Below are positions 34,923 to 47,900 of a stretch of 64,000 bases of DNA, in pieces. The stretch is from Oryzias latipes. Taxonomy: Eukaryota; Chordata; Actinopteri; Beloniformes; Adrianichthyidae. Every line of letters begins with the position of its first letter. The first letter of the stretch is position 1. Below the pieces are notes generated by a model that was not told the origin of the DNA, ran no database searches, and was given only the letters and a program-made list of their open reading frames with translations. Location of the stretch: the NCBI RefSeq assembly GCF_002234675.1, contig NC_019876.2:17615354-17679353 (forward strand), written 5' to 3'. The position numbers were made by a program, and so were the translations under genes.

Positions 34923-34990
34923 CACTTCGTCCAGCTGCAGGTGTTAGCTAACAGGTGACGCTATTCTCGCTCGCGCTGTGATCCGATTGG
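34923..34990 (-). promoter_or_regulatory. Probable CCNB1IP1 noncoding first exon and promoter
   Basis: On the minus strand a donor GAAGTG|GTAAGA lies at 34923. The sequence upstream contains GCGTCACCTGTTAGC. A CCAAT box (ATTGG at 34986-34990 on +) sits about 60 bases upstream of the donor. It fits the acceptor just before the start codon at 33144. Confidence 0.55.
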
Positions 34991-35281
34991 CTGAAATTTT
35001 TCCTTAGACAGCCACAGTTGATGGATGCAGCTTAAATGTTAACATTTCTGTTAATTAACTAAAATGAATGGATACTCTAAAAGTTTGCTATTTTTAACAT
35101 ATAAAAAGTCCAAAGTATATTGTTCACAATAAACATTAGCTGAGGCAATAGCTTCACATTAGCACATCTTTAACATTTGTTTGTGTCTATATTTAGGTAT
35201 ATATATGAATGCATGCAATTATTTAAAAAAAAAAAAACTTGATTCGTGGAAAAATATTAGCTCTGACTTAAAAAACAGAGA

Positions 35282-35862
35282 CACACTCTGATGAAAATTG
35301 TGTTTTGGGTGATTTTATCATGTTTGTTTCATGATGGAAAGAAAATTAATCTTAAAATTGCATTTCTGAGTATTTCTTTTTTCAAATCGTTGTGAATCAG
35401 GAGCAGACATAAAAGGCTGTTTGAAAAAGCTTGTAAGTGTGATGTACAAGTTAAGACGGCGAGTCACAAGCTCCCTGCTCCGCTGCATTCTGATGCATCC
35501 ACTTGTAGACAAATATATTTGTGTTCGTCTTTGTTCTTCCCTCATCTGAGCTGGCATTTGGCTCAAAACTGCATGGCTGGCTTGCTCAAACACTGCTCGC
35601 CATCTTTGTAACACCTGTAATGTCAGATTGGGGATGTGCCGGCTGAAAGCCAGCGAGAGAGAGAGTGTAAACAACAACCCCACACACACACACACAACTC
35701 AGAGGGGAATTTCGAACGAACTACTGCTGCTCTGCAGAAACTATGTCCTAGAAAACGAGACAGGTTTTTTGTTTGGAGCTAAAAACTGCATAATCCCAGG
35801 TAAAAGTTCAGTGGGAACGCTCTGAAAATAAATAAAAAAGATGATCAGAGAGGGACTTAAAG
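35282..35862 (-). repeat. Family X repeat, copy J
   Basis: Near full-length reverse copy, from CACTCTGATGAAAATTGTGT to GATCAGAGAGGGACTTAAAG. The minus-strand coding-like segment reads MASSV, stop, ASQPCSFEPNASSDEG. An AC microsatellite lies at about 35683-35697. Confidence 0.8.
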
Positions 35863-36899
35863 TAAGGCAGTCAGAAGAAAAAATTAGGATATCACATATT
35901 TTCATTGTAGAGCGCATCGTTAATAGACATTTGCTGCTTTCTCACAAATGTAACGTGTCAAAATGTTGCTTAATTTATACATCATAATAATAATGCATGA
36001 ATCCTGATCATGTCTGAGTCTTAAAAGTGTACTTAAAGTCAAGTTATAGTGGCATCCATCGATCCCTCCTCTAAACCTGCTTTATGGGGCAACAATCTTG
36101 ATTAAGCAGAGGTGAAAGTTTCATCTTTGTTGGAATTTAACAATATAAAGCCATTACCTAAAACTATGAGCAAAGGGAAAACTGGGTCAAGAACACTCAA
36201 TCAAATTTGGTTGAAGTCATTCAAATCCATGGATGAATTGTGTTCTGAAGCTGTTTTTCAGGTAAAAATAACATTTGTTTTGGATATATTTTGTTGCACA
36301 AATTAATAATTTTGTAAGTTTAGTTCAGTCTCAATGTTGTCATTACTACATGGGTTTTTGAAAAAGAGATTTAAAAATATTGAATCAATACTTAATGGCA
36401 TTGCTTTTAAAATCATATAGTTTTCTATAGAGTTTTGTCAGAAACGCCTATAACTTCTGTGAAAACCTGAGATTAAAAATGAACAAACTTCTCCTTTTTC
36501 ATTTAAAGTTATATCATCATGATTCCACAGAGGACAGTAGATGATGTATATGGTTCACCTAAACATGCCACCTTCACCTCCTCCTCCTCCTCCTCCCACG
36601 TTCCCTCCCTCTGCCCTCTCTCCTGCTTTTATCCGTCCCTCCACGTGGTACAGGAGTAAAGGCGGGGGGTGAAAGAGGCGCATTGTGCTGTGCAGCACTG
36701 GATCCGGGGGTTCACAGTGAGAGAAGGGAGATGCTCACTCAACTGTGTCCAACTCGCCATTGTCACTGATTCCCATCTATTCTCTACCTTTTAAATAGAG
36801 CTCTGGTGTAATTTTTTTTTTTAGTAGAGGGGGTGGGCATTATGCACTGACCGATAACACACGAATTACATCCATGCAAGTGGAATGGATGCGTGGCCT
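35863..36899. other. SALL2 upstream region
   Basis: No coding feature. A CCTCCT run at about 36575-36596 and a GC-richer patch at 36630-36720 precede the putative promoter. Confidence 0.45.
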
Positions 36900-37733
36900 C
36901 TATTTATAACTAGCCGCGCGCGCGCTTGTTCTCGTCGGCTGTGATAATTGGCCCTATAGAAATCAAAGCGTGGAAATATTGACCGCACGGTCCTCTGTCA
37001 TAATGAAAACGCTCAGAGGACAGTTTTAAAAAAGAACTTTTTTAAACAAACTATTATCTGAAAACCTCACCTGACCAGGCGATTATCAGAAAAATATAAT
37101 CCCCCCCACCACCATTATTTAATGGTTGCGTCCACCTGTTGAGCATCCCCATTGTCGTAAACTTGCTTCTGTCATCTTTTTTTTTTTTGGTTGAAAGTTT
37201 GTGGCTGCTTTGGAGAAACCATGAAAAAAGAGTAGGGGGGAAAGAGACCCCGAGAGGCTGTGTGTTACACGGCCATTGAAATGCAAATATCGCAGAACAA
37301 GGAGTGGTTGTGTGTTTGTGTGTTCCTGTATATGCATGCAGCGGAGCAGCATTGGGAGAGGAGGAGCACAAATTGGACAAGTTTTTTTTCTTTTTTTGGA
37401 GGTGCTGGTGGTGGGGGGGGGGACTTTTGACTACAGCCACACACACCGCAGTTCCATATGACACGGTGTTGCCTGGAGGATTTTCCGTCTCTTTGCCCTT
37501 AAAGGTTTGTCCATGGAAGGCTGATTTTCACCTTTTACTTTTTTACCCCCCTCCTCCCCTTTTTTAATTTGATTTATCCTCCCTTCTTCTCTTGCATCAA
37601 GAACTTGTGGGATTCCTTAGAGAACTTTGAATGCGGGTAGGGGGCTCGTTCAAGTGCGTAAAACGGAAAAAAACAACAACAGAAACGTGCCAAGCGCCTG
37701 ATGCCCCCCTCTCTGTTTGCCTCGCCGTGAATC
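36900..37733 (+). promoter_or_regulatory. Putative SALL2 promoter and 5' UTR with an upstream ORF
   Basis: A TATTTATAA element at about 36900 is followed by a GCGCGCGCGC run. From there to the start codon the sequence could be a long 5' UTR. An upstream ORF, ATG at 37701 to TGA at 37730 (MPPSLFASP), ends 3 bases before the SALL2 ATG at 37734, a layout favouring translational control by re-initiation (inference). Confidence 0.45.
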
Positions 37734-40700
37734 ATGTCACGCCGGAAACAGAAGAGACCCCAGCAACTCGTTAACGCGGATCCAGGGGGCCCAAAGCTGC
37801 TGCCTCATGGTAAGAAAACACAATTTAAATTCTACTATAAGAAATACTGGACTTTTTGTTGAATTTTGCCACAGACTTACAATTTTTGACCCACAAAAGT
37901 ACTTTTTTGCTTTGTTACTTTATGCTCATATTTAAGTAAATCAAATCTAGGAGTATTTTGGCCCTTCTATGGGAAACAGTTTGGTCAGTACACTTAGCAA
38001 AAAGTAGTCTATTTAAGTGTACTACAAGTTAGTCTATACTAAAAGTGAAACAGTATCTTTGAAGTTGAATTTTTATGTATCGTAAACTTAAAATGTTCAG
38101 TTTAATCTGAGGAAGTATTTGAATTCCTACACTGAACATCTATAGTAGTCTTGCTATACTTATACTTAGGTATACTTAAAAAATAGTACAGTTTAAGTGT
38201 ACTACTTTTTGCTAAGGGTAAACTTGGTGCTTGACTGGGTCCATCTGTGAGCCGTCCATCCAACAAACCCCACAGTGTTGACTCCCGGAGGTCTTTGATT
38301 GGTAAAGCGGACACTTCTAATTGTTCCCAATAAGGTGCCCGGGTGAGGAGGAGGGGGTGGTGGTTTTTGGTGAGGATTAATCTTCCACGGGGCTTTTATC
38401 CACTTTTGCTTTTCATTCTAAACTTGTCCTTATGCCTCATAATAATAATAATCCCCCCATTCTCTGTACTTTGCACCCCCTCAGTTCTTTTGACTGTATA
38501 GTCCTGCGCCGTTGAGGGTGTTTGAATAGTTTCTCACTTTTTTGGCCGGGCTGAACTTACGTTAGGCAGTAACTTCAAGTGCACCCCTGCAGCCGAACTC
38601 TCCAGACGTACCACAGAAGTTAGACCCGGAGTTACTTCAGAGCTCACTCTAGAAACAGGTTTATTTCTAAACCACCGGGAAAGAATTTCGCTGAGGTACA
38701 GTCTTTCATTCCATCACTATACCTCTCCGGGAGGGAGTAGTTAGTTTGTCTCTCCATTGTTGTTACCCTCCCCCCATTCTTTCTCTTTTTACTCTTTCTC
38801 ACTCCGTGCTCAAGATTCAGAAAGAATTTGACCCCTGGGCGGTGGAGGTCAGATTAGTTGACCAATCAGGCTCTGTGGACAGTACCCAGAACCCTTAGCA
38901 TGGCCTGACCCTCGACCTCCACTGTGACGTAAGGGGGGAGGGTGAGCAGAGAGATGAAAGACGCAACTGCTGTTAAAAGGGGGTGGGTGGGTTAAGAGGG
39001 GTTATGGGTTGTCGTGGTGATGCTCATTGTCCTCTGAAATGTGTTGCTATAGCAGCAAGGTGGTCTGTAAGCTTTTTTGTGTGTGCAAGATGTTTGAGGA
39101 GTTTCGCTCCGGAGAGCACAGATTGAGACGAGACATTACAAAGACGACTATGTTTCTGAGTTTCTCCCCATGTTTATTTGTCTGTTCAGAGCCGTTTCCT
39201 CGCTGGGGTTTGATTTGAAGCTTTAACTGTGGCTTTTGGGGCATGCACGAAAGTTTACAAATCAGTAACTGGAATCAGGAAGACAAATCCTATAAGTTGG
39301 GGGACAAAGATCATACAAGTTTATATGCAAACTGATAGAAGAGACAAAATCCCAGTTTCAACAGAGCCCTGGACATGAGACAAAAAAAATAAAAATTTAT
39401 GCACACAAATAGGTATTTTGTGGCCACAATGTAGCATTTTATTAGTATTAGTATTTTCGAATCTTGTTACCAAAATGCCAATTTGTGTCCATAAAATACT
39501 CTTTTTGTGCGCACAAAAAAAAAAATTTGCCCAAAGGACACGAATTTGTGTGCACAAAATGCTAATTTGTGCCTACAAAATATTAATTTGTGCTCACGTA
39601 ATGCAAATTTGTGCCAACAAAGTACTATATTTTGCCCAAAAAATGCTAATTTGTCCTAACAAAATCCTTATTAATGGACACAGATTGCTAACATGTGTGC
39701 ACAATTAGTATTTGGTGGGGACAAAATGCTATATGGTGTGCACAAAATGCTAATCTGCACACAAAATACAAAATTTCCCCCCAAAAAATGCGTATTTACG
39801 TCAAGAAATAGTAATTAGTGAACACAGAAAGCAAATTTTTATGGATAAAATGCTAATTTGTGCACACAAAATCCTAATCTATCCCCACAGAATTTTAATT
39901 TGTGCTCTCAAAATGCTAATTTGTGGCATTAAAATACAAATTTTTGGCCAGAAAATGCAAATAAAATGCTAGTTTGTTCCCACGTGATGCTGATATGAGC
40001 ACTAATTGTTTTGTTCTTCCATCATGTCCAGGACTTTATTTTTCAATTTTATAAGATCTTTTTTTCTGTTTCTATCCATTCCCAGATGATCACCTGGACT
40101 TAAAGTCGCCGTCTACATCTCTAGGTTCAGAACTGACTTCATCCGGGTCCTCCTCCTCATCTTCACCCACCTCTCTACAAGAGTGCCAGCCGCCTCTGGC
40201 TCCTCGCCCGTCCCCCGGTGGGCTCCACGCGCCCTCCTTGCCCAGCGAGAGCTCCCCCCCGCCCCACTGGCCCAGCCACATCACCCCCTTCACCACATCC
40301 CTCCCCAATACACACTCTTCACTCTCCCCAGACTTCCCTCACCCATCGCTGTCATCCCAGACGCACTCACCACCTCCTCTCAGTCAAACCTCTGTGTCCC
40401 TTAGCATGCCGCACCAGGAAAACTCTCACACAACCATGACCTCTCCGCCAATGGGCTGCTCCGCCGCCACTACTACCTCCTCCACTGCTTCCTGTTCTTC
40501 TGCCAACTCCCATCAGTCTCAGCAGGACAGCTCCAGTCCGGGGGATCAGCAGAGATCCTCCTCTTCCATTGGGGAGCAGGGACAGATGCAGGTACCTCCG
40601 ACTCTGACTGTGCTTTTAGAAGAGCTGAGGGTTCTGCAGCAGCGGCAAATACAACAGATGCAGATAACAGAGGAGATCTGTAGGCACATCCTCAGGCTCG

Positions 40701-43632
40701 GAGGGGCTTTCTTTAGCCAAGAAAACAACCCGCAGGCTGGTGGCTCAGACGGTAACCAGAAGGCGACAGGAACAGAATCGTCATCCCCGACGCACCCTTC
40801 AGCTGCAACCCCAATAACCTCCGCCTCATCGATTATAACTGGACTTCCGTCGTCTCTCTTTCCCCAGCCGACCGGCTCCAAATCAGGAGCTTCACTTGTT
40901 AACGGTAGCAGAGCTTCCTCCTCTTCGGCCTCCACTTCCTCTTGCTCTGCCATCTCGTCTTCCATCAGCTCTTCCGTTGCAGGCCTACACCCCCTGTCCT
41001 TGTCCCTCGGTCTGCCTCAACGCTACGTCCATGAGAAATCATCCCCGTTCGGGCACAGCAACGGCATAAGTTTCTCCACCCACTCCATTCCTACCACCAG
41101 CCACCCGCCGGACCTCCAGCCCACGTCTGCGTCCTCATCTGGCCGCCCTCAGCACATCTGCAGGTTTTGCGGGAAAGTTCTGAGCAGCGATTCCTCGCTC
41201 CAGATCCATCTGAGGTCCCACACGGGCGAGAGACCCTACCAGTGTCCGGTGTGCTTGAGCCGCTTTACAACCAGAGGAAACCTCAAAGCTCATTTCCTGC
41301 GACACAGAGAGCAGAACCCTGAGCTGTCCCTCTCTCTGCTGCCCCCCGCACTGTCAGAACAAACCCAGAGCGGGTCGGCTGCTGGGGTCATCCAGAGGAG
41401 GCGAAAGCGGCGAGCAGATGACGACGACGTGTATAGCGGAGTGAAAGGCAGCGTTCCTGGGATGGCGGAGAGCATGGCGTTGGGACTGCTGTCGGGGGCA
41501 TCAGCTCGACCCTCGCCCTCTTCTCTACCTCTGCCCCCTTCAGTGGACATGGCGCTTCTGTCCACCGCTCACTCGCTGCTGCAGTTAAACAGAGCATCGG
41601 CTGTGGCTGCTGCAAGCGCATCCAGCACTGGACTCCCCTCCACGTCTTCCTCCCCCTCGTCCTCCTCTTCCAGTCAGTTTAAGGGAGCAAAGCAGCAAAG
41701 GTTTGATGAAAACACCCCTCCTCACTCCGCCCTCCATGCCTCATCCCCGTATTCTCAGCTGGCCCATCTTCCCAAGATCCTCTTTCCAGGAGGTGCTTCT
41801 CCACACCACCTAGCACTTCTCCGACCCCCAGGTCACCCATCCACATCCCATCTCACTTCACCTCATCAGTTACCCTTCCCGTTCCCCCCCTTCCCCAAAC
41901 CCTCCGCCTCCTCCCCCTCCTCGGCTTCCCCTAACACCTCCACCCAAACATCAGACACATCCAAGCTGCAGCGGCTGGTACAGAAGCTGGAGAAACAGCC
42001 ACAAGGGGGCGTCTCTTCTGCCTCTTCTTCTTCCACATCTTCACAGATCTCGACTGAGGCCAATGGGGATTCCAGTGTCCATGACCTAACCACTACCTCT
42101 ACCGCCTACCGCAGGGAAATGTTGGCCGCTCTCGGCCTAAGCCCCAATGTTAGCGCTGCAATGACAAGCCAAGGAGTCTCAGGCTTTGGCACCACAACCA
42201 CCACAGCTACTCCGTCCCTGCCCGCCGCCCAGGCCGCCAACCAGTGTGGAGTCTGTCTGCGCGTCCTCAGCTGCCCCAGAGCTCTCCGTTTGCACCAGGC
42301 CACCCATCTGGGAGAGCGCCCCTTCCCCTGCAAGCTCTGTGGACGTTCCTTCTCTACAAAAGGCAGCCTCAGAGCCCACCTGGCCACTCATCGAGCAAGA
42401 CCACCCAACGCTCGCGCTCTGAACTCCTGCCCCCTGTGCCCACGCAAGTTCACAAATGCCTTAGTGCTCCAGCACCACATCCGCCTGCACCTTGGAGGGC
42501 AGATCCCACCTGACGAGGAGATGCCGTCTGAAGACGCTACGGAGCGAGACAATACTACCTTTGAAAATGGCGAGAATGAATCTAAGAGTTCCCCGTCGAA
42601 ATCCCAACAAATCCTTCCGCTGGCTTTAACGACAGGCTCAAAATCAGCTGATGCTCTGTATTTAGGATCTACTTACAAGCAACCCACAACTAATGATGTT
42701 GATTTAGTTAAAATTGAGGAATCTTTGGACTCCAGTGTTAGTCCTTCTCTGACCTGCAGTGTCCCCATGGCGGGGGCAGAAAACCTCCTGCGTTTGGGAG
42801 AAAACGACTCAGCTGACGGAGGCCCTGAGCACTCAAAGGAGGAAGCACCCTTAACTAGCTCTCACTCTGCAGCAGACAATGGAGATGCAGAGGTTGACGA
42901 TGCTCCTCTGTCACTCTGCGTTTCAAAGCCAGACGTTGAAAACCGCCGAGCGGTCAAAGAGGATGAAGACGGCGCGGCTAACGAGCCCACAACCACTCCC
43001 AAAGGCAACTCAAGTCCAGCTAACCCCGTAGCTGAGATTAGCTCTGTGGCTAAACTGGGAGTCGTCCCTGATCCAGAGGAGACCCCTGACCCTCTTGAGG
43101 CAGGCGCTGAAGATGCTGTAAAGGACGAAGACGCCCCATCCAGAGAGTCTACAGCTGTGTCTGATCCAGAAGTGGAAAAGGACACTCCGAAAAAAGAAGT
43201 CTGTGATGTACGAGAGAAACCCTCTGAGGAGGACGAACCCGCCGCCGTGACAGGACCGCCGCCTCCCCCTCCTCCACTGCCTTCTCGCCCCGACAAACCG
43301 TACAGCTGCTCCCACTGTGGAAAGGCGTACGCTAGCAGGAGTGGGCTCAAGGTAAAAGTTTTGTACAATATATATCCGCGCATCATACGCTCCATCTCCA
43401 ACTAATGATTTTTGTCTCATCCCATCCACAGGGGCATATGAAGGTACACCCCGGAGTGTTGACCAACACCCCTTACAAGACTCAGACCAATGACAATGAC
43501 TTGATAGAGGACTGTGGTTCGTATTCAGTCAGTAGAAATACCCGCCAGCAAGAGGAGAAGCTGGCCCACGAGAAAAGTGATGGCACAGATCCTCTGGATC
43601 TCCTGACTGAAACGCCGGACACCTCTGTGTAG
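37734..43632 (+). CDS. sall2: SALL2, spalt-like zinc-finger transcription factor (3 exons, 1180 aa)
   Basis: Nuclear C2H2 zinc-finger protein. Exons: 37734-37809, 40086-43351, 43432-43632; 3543 nt, phases kept. Exon 1 begins [12 protein letters not shown], the spalt-family motif that recruits NuRD (established knowledge). Exon 2 holds long Ser/Pro-rich stretches. It also has the conserved Gln-rich segment [20 protein letters not shown] (near residue 200), the first zinc-finger pair from about 382 ([20 protein letters not shown] with the linker HTGERPYQC), and a second group from about 745 ([58 protein letters not shown]). A last finger spans the exon 2/3 junction ([20 protein letters not shown]). 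The [13 protein letters not shown] finger, the QLDSLR-free short N-terminus and the 14q11-like neighbours favour SALL2 over SALL1/3/4. The N-terminal C2HC finger of spalt proteins is not seen. Confidence 0.93.
37993..38217. mobile_element. Small inverted-repeat MITE in SALL2 intron 1
   Basis: The left end CTTAGCAAAAAGTAGTCTAT with TTAAGTGTACT pairs with the right end AGTTTAAGTGTACTACTTTT and TGCTAAGG over about 32 bases. About 225 bp in all, noncoding, no clear target-site duplication. Confidence 0.7.
38218..39394. other. SALL2 intron 1, no repeat or exon identified
   Basis: Moderately GC-rich, non-repetitive sequence, including a pyrimidine-rich patch near 38760-38800. It could hold regulatory elements; none is named. 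Confidence 0.4.
39395..39985 (+). repeat. Degenerate ~20-bp minisatellite in SALL2 intron 1
   Basis: About 25-30 diverged units close to AAAATGCTAATTTGTGCACA. Because the period is near 20-21, frames through it translate as repeated KMLICAHK-like peptides (39418-39708). These are not genes. Confidence 0.85.
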
Positions 43633-44940
43633 AAAGTTGCTCAAAGTTCCATTTGGATGGATCCTGACAGAGGAATGTATTTTTCTTTTGATAGCTTGAG
43701 ATCTGTTTAACTCTGTTTCATAAGTAGGTTTTGTATAAGGTAGATAGATTTGACTTGTAGTTCTATTGTAGTCAAATTAAAGGAAACAGTTGAATGTAGT
43801 TTTTCTGCTGTCTATTTTTGTATTTTAAAGATCCCACTAAGGCCTTTTATCCCCCCCGCCATGGTGAGAATTGTTTGTGTGTTTCTGCTGACACTCGCTT
43901 CAGTGCATGATGTAAAGAAAATAAGCAATACGAGTTGAGTTTCTTCCTTTTGAAGGAGTGTCCCGGAAGTTTCAAATTGAATTCCAAACCAAAACGGGCT
44001 GCGTTCTTTGCGGTCAGTGTACATGCGAAGCGCAGTGGATGGTCTTTGTTGGAACTGCCCGCCTTTTCCTTTGATAAATGCTGCTGAATGCGTGTTTCTA
44101 AATGTGCTGAGTTGCACTGAGAGTTGCACTGTTACCAGTGCTGCCGAAATCTACTGTAACAGACCCATTCCGGTCAGAACCACGACTCGGTTCTGCTTTC
44201 CTCTGCTGTAAACCATTATTCCAGCTCTTATTTGTTAATGATTATGAATGTATTCCACTGACTGTACATGAGAACCAGACCAAGTGAGGGAGACGTCACC
44301 CACAGAAAACGTCTGTACTTTGGGTTCTGATGGAAGGAAGTTGATTCAGTTACTGTGTTGGAACCACTACGTCGTCAGGAGGCAGCCATTGGTCCAAGTC
44401 TGTCTGGGTCTAACCAAGTTAGCTTGTTGGAAGACCACAACCCACCACTTAAAAGCCAGAGAAAACATTTCGGATTGAGACCTCCTACTTTTATTGAGGC
44501 GTTTGATTGGCCGGTTTTAAAATTTGAATAACTTGCACTACAGATAAAATAACATTAAAAAAAATCATAAAAGCAACAAGATGTGAAAGAAAGTGTAGCA
44601 GAGCAAGAAATGTTATCCTGACCAATACAATGACTTATTTTTCTATAGAATTATGGGATTTCGGCTTCTTGGAATCCAGGGGGGAGGGGTCACTCAGTCC
44701 AGTTCTCATGTACAGTCAATGATGTATCCTCACTCTTGTTGGTACTATCTGCACTGTTGAACCTCCTGCGGTGGATGAGTTGTGAAATGACCCCACTCGA
44801 GGCTCCTGAGCCCGTTTCCCCAAATGTTTGGGCCAGTTTGGTAGAAATGTGTGCGCTCCGCCTTCTCTTTGTTACTCTCTTCTTGTAGCGATGACAGAAT
44901 GTGTTCCCACGCTTCCCGTGTCTTAAAAAAATAAATAAAA
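43633..44940 (+). other. SALL2 3' UTR region
   Basis: Extends from the stop codon to AAAATAAATAAAAC near 44930-44940, a plausible polyadenylation signal. It contains an inverted-repeat element at 44256-44719. Confidence 0.5.
44256..44719. mobile_element. MITE with ~30-bp inverted ends in the SALL2 3' UTR region (family M, copy 1)
   Basis: The left end CACTGACTGTACATGAGAAC with CAGACCAAGTGAG pairs with the right end (reversed) CATTGACTGTACATGAGAAC with TGGACTGAGTGAC. A second copy is near 54.55 kb. Noncoding. Confidence 0.8.
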
Positions 44941-47900
44941 CAGCGGCGATGTGAAGAGGAGACCCGACGGTTGTCTTTTTTTGTGTGTGTGTGTGTGTGA
45001 GAATCAGTATGCTGGTTGCATGTGTGTGCCCGTATGCAAACTGTTGGTCAGTTTTCTCTTGCTTGTTCCAGTTTTCTGTGTGAATTGTGGGAGGGTGGAT
45101 TTTTTTTTTTAGGCGGTGGGGGGGTCCCTTTTGTCTGAGGAGCTGGCCTGGCTGTCTCCTAATTCTGCCTTTTATGCCCTCCGTGTCTTTTAATATGTTT
45201 CAGTTCCCCGGCGCCGTGCATGTGTGTGTGAAAAGGATAATCAGAGCTTGTATGAGTGCGATTGAGAGTGCAGCTGTAGAGCCCCCCCCCCCACGCGCAC
45301 ACACTCACACCACCCTGGCTCTTTCATACCCCTTTCATTTCTCCCTCGCCGCTCACCCCAGCATCTCCATCACCCCCTTCCCCACCACTTCCCACCCCAT
45401 GTAATAAGCTGACACACAGGAAGCTCTAATCCCCGCACAATGCCACCCCACTTCCCCCCAGAGTGACTGGAAGCGGGACAGGGGGCAACAGGGACCAACC
45501 TGGTCCAGCTGTCCCCAAAATGGCTGAACTTAATCCCCCCCCCCCCCCCTCCTCCTCTTTAAGTTTTTAGCCTACAGGGGCTCCAGAAACCATGGTGACC
45601 GGTAACCAAGGAGAAGAATGGCTTTGGGCAGAGAGTGGGACAAAAGCAGTGAAAGGAGCCATGTGTGAAAAGTTTGTCCACATGAGTTCATGAGTGACAA
45701 GAGACGTGTCTCAATCTAAAAACCGAATATTTTCCTTCTTTTAAATATAGTTTGTGTTTTTGCATTTTTTTGCCCCCCCCCCCCCCCCCCCCCCATCTCC
45801 ACACTTTGATCACACGGGACCCTTTTATGGCTCATCAGTAAACATTAATCGTCTCCCTGCAGACATCAATCATTCTCAGTGAGAAGTTCTTGAAAGGTGG
45901 TAAAAGACATTGCTTATGAACATTTAGTTCGGCATTGGCCGTGAATGAACCCCCATTTGCGGGACAAAGACCCTACTTAGGCCTCATTGGTCATTTATTT
46001 ATTTAATCATAGCAATTTGAGATGCCATTCATAGGACAAGAGCACATCCTCAGATCAGTTACAGATTTAACAGAAAACGTTAATTGTTGTGCAATTGTGT
46101 GTGCGTGTGGTTTTTTTTAAAGATTTTTTTGTGATTTTTACATGAAATAGACACCACACCTTTGATTTTGTTTAACTTTCATTATAACTGATTTGTATCT
46201 TACAAGCAATAAAACCCACATTATGTTTAGATTAAAAAAAAAGTTTTTCAGACTTTTTACTTACATTCAACTTTTTACTTTATGAAAACAATTTTTCTTT
46301 GTTGCAAACTAAAGAAAAGATAAACACATTTTTTAAGAGTATTTTGTAGATGGGACCTTATTAATTCCTGGCAAAGAAATATCATCTTGATTTGTTTACA
46401 TTTATAAGACACTCAAAAATTGAACTGCACCAACAGTGGATTATTTTTTTTAAAAGTGCTTAAAAGGAAATTCTATTTATTACAGACCTTTTACTTTTAT
46501 GACAAAACTTTTCTAATTTACTTTTTATGTAAAGAAAAATATTTTTCAAAACTTGTAGTAATTAGCGTTTTTTTCTTTTTTGGGAAATATCTCTAAAATC
46601 TAATTGACTTTTCCCTTCAATGGACTGGTGAACCATCCAGTGTTTACTCAGCCTTCGTCTGATTGTGGTTGGGATAGGCTCCAGCAACCCTATGACCCCA
46701 AAAGGATTTAAGCCGGTTTGAAAAATATGGCAGGATGGATGTTAGATAACTTAAACACAGCTGTAATTTGTTCTTCTGAAAATAATGTCAAAACTCTTAG
46801 CACATAAATTGTGTTATTTGTGAACTTGATAATAAAGTTTTTGATGATGCGCTCCTCTTGTATTGTGTCATCTACAGTCAACTTTCATTTAAATTTGTGA
46901 ATTAATACTCAGTCAACTTTGATTACTAAAACAGATTAGTCAAATTGTCTTTATTCACTAAATATAAAGTGACATACAAATATTTCAGTTTTGCTAAAGT
47001 GGGAGTCAAAACTCTTTGGCTTAAAGGCCACTTTTGGACCCACTTTTCCTAATATCCAGTCTTTTAATTTCAAAATAAAAGTGCTTTTAAAGTTACTTGT
47101 TTTTTTCTTTTTTTAACCCCAGTAAAATAGTTAGGTTAGTCACATTTGTACTATTATCACAACTGTTTTGTAATATATTATTCTTGTTATTAAATTTATT
47201 ATTATTATATTGTTAAAATATATTTGTAATCTAAAAAAAAGATAAAGATGTGCTATGGTAATTCATTTTATTGGTAGATGAACAGAAAGTAAATCTATAG
47301 TGAGATATTAACATGAGTCTATTATCATGTACTCCTTTTTATACATGTAAAGCAATACAATTACAAACAGAAAAAGATAATAACAGAAGAACAACAATAG
47401 GTTATAGCAAAGGCAATAAGTAAAACTAATTACAAAAGAAACTTAAAGACAAAAAAAAAATCACAAAATGTAAAAAAACCAAAGACAACAACAAACAAAA
47501 AAGAAACGCTTCTCCAAAAGTTTATACGTTAATCATTGAATAGTACTTAGTCATTATCACATCAAAACTGGCAGTACAGTACATACACAGTACATCATCC
47601 AAAAAAGGATTTCATATTTTTAAAATGTTATCAGTTGTGTAGTGTTAGGTGGTCTAAAATTATATGTCCCTTTTATTAGGTATTATAAGGAAAGGATTTT
47701 TACTTGGCAGCAACAGCTTTGACTGTTCACAGCAGTTGAAATAAAAATATAACATTTTCTGAAATGTATCTTTTCATTTTACTTTATATGGTTGTGCCCC
47801 CTCATGCATTATTTTTGATGTCCACAAGAGGGCATCATAGCGCTTACAATTTTTCATTGAGTTTAAACGAAAATAAGAGAACATTAGTTTTGGAAAAACT

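Noticed and set aside
37054-37567. Overlapping frames of 77-136 aa before SALL2
   Set aside because: Both strands are open by composition; best explained as SALL2 5' UTR.
39418-39708. 96-aa frame with repeating KMLICAHK-like peptides
   Set aside because: A product of the ~20-bp minisatellite, not a protein gene.
40546-43429. Several antisense frames of 70-179 aa
   Set aside because: Shadows of the long Ser/Pro-rich SALL2 exon 2.
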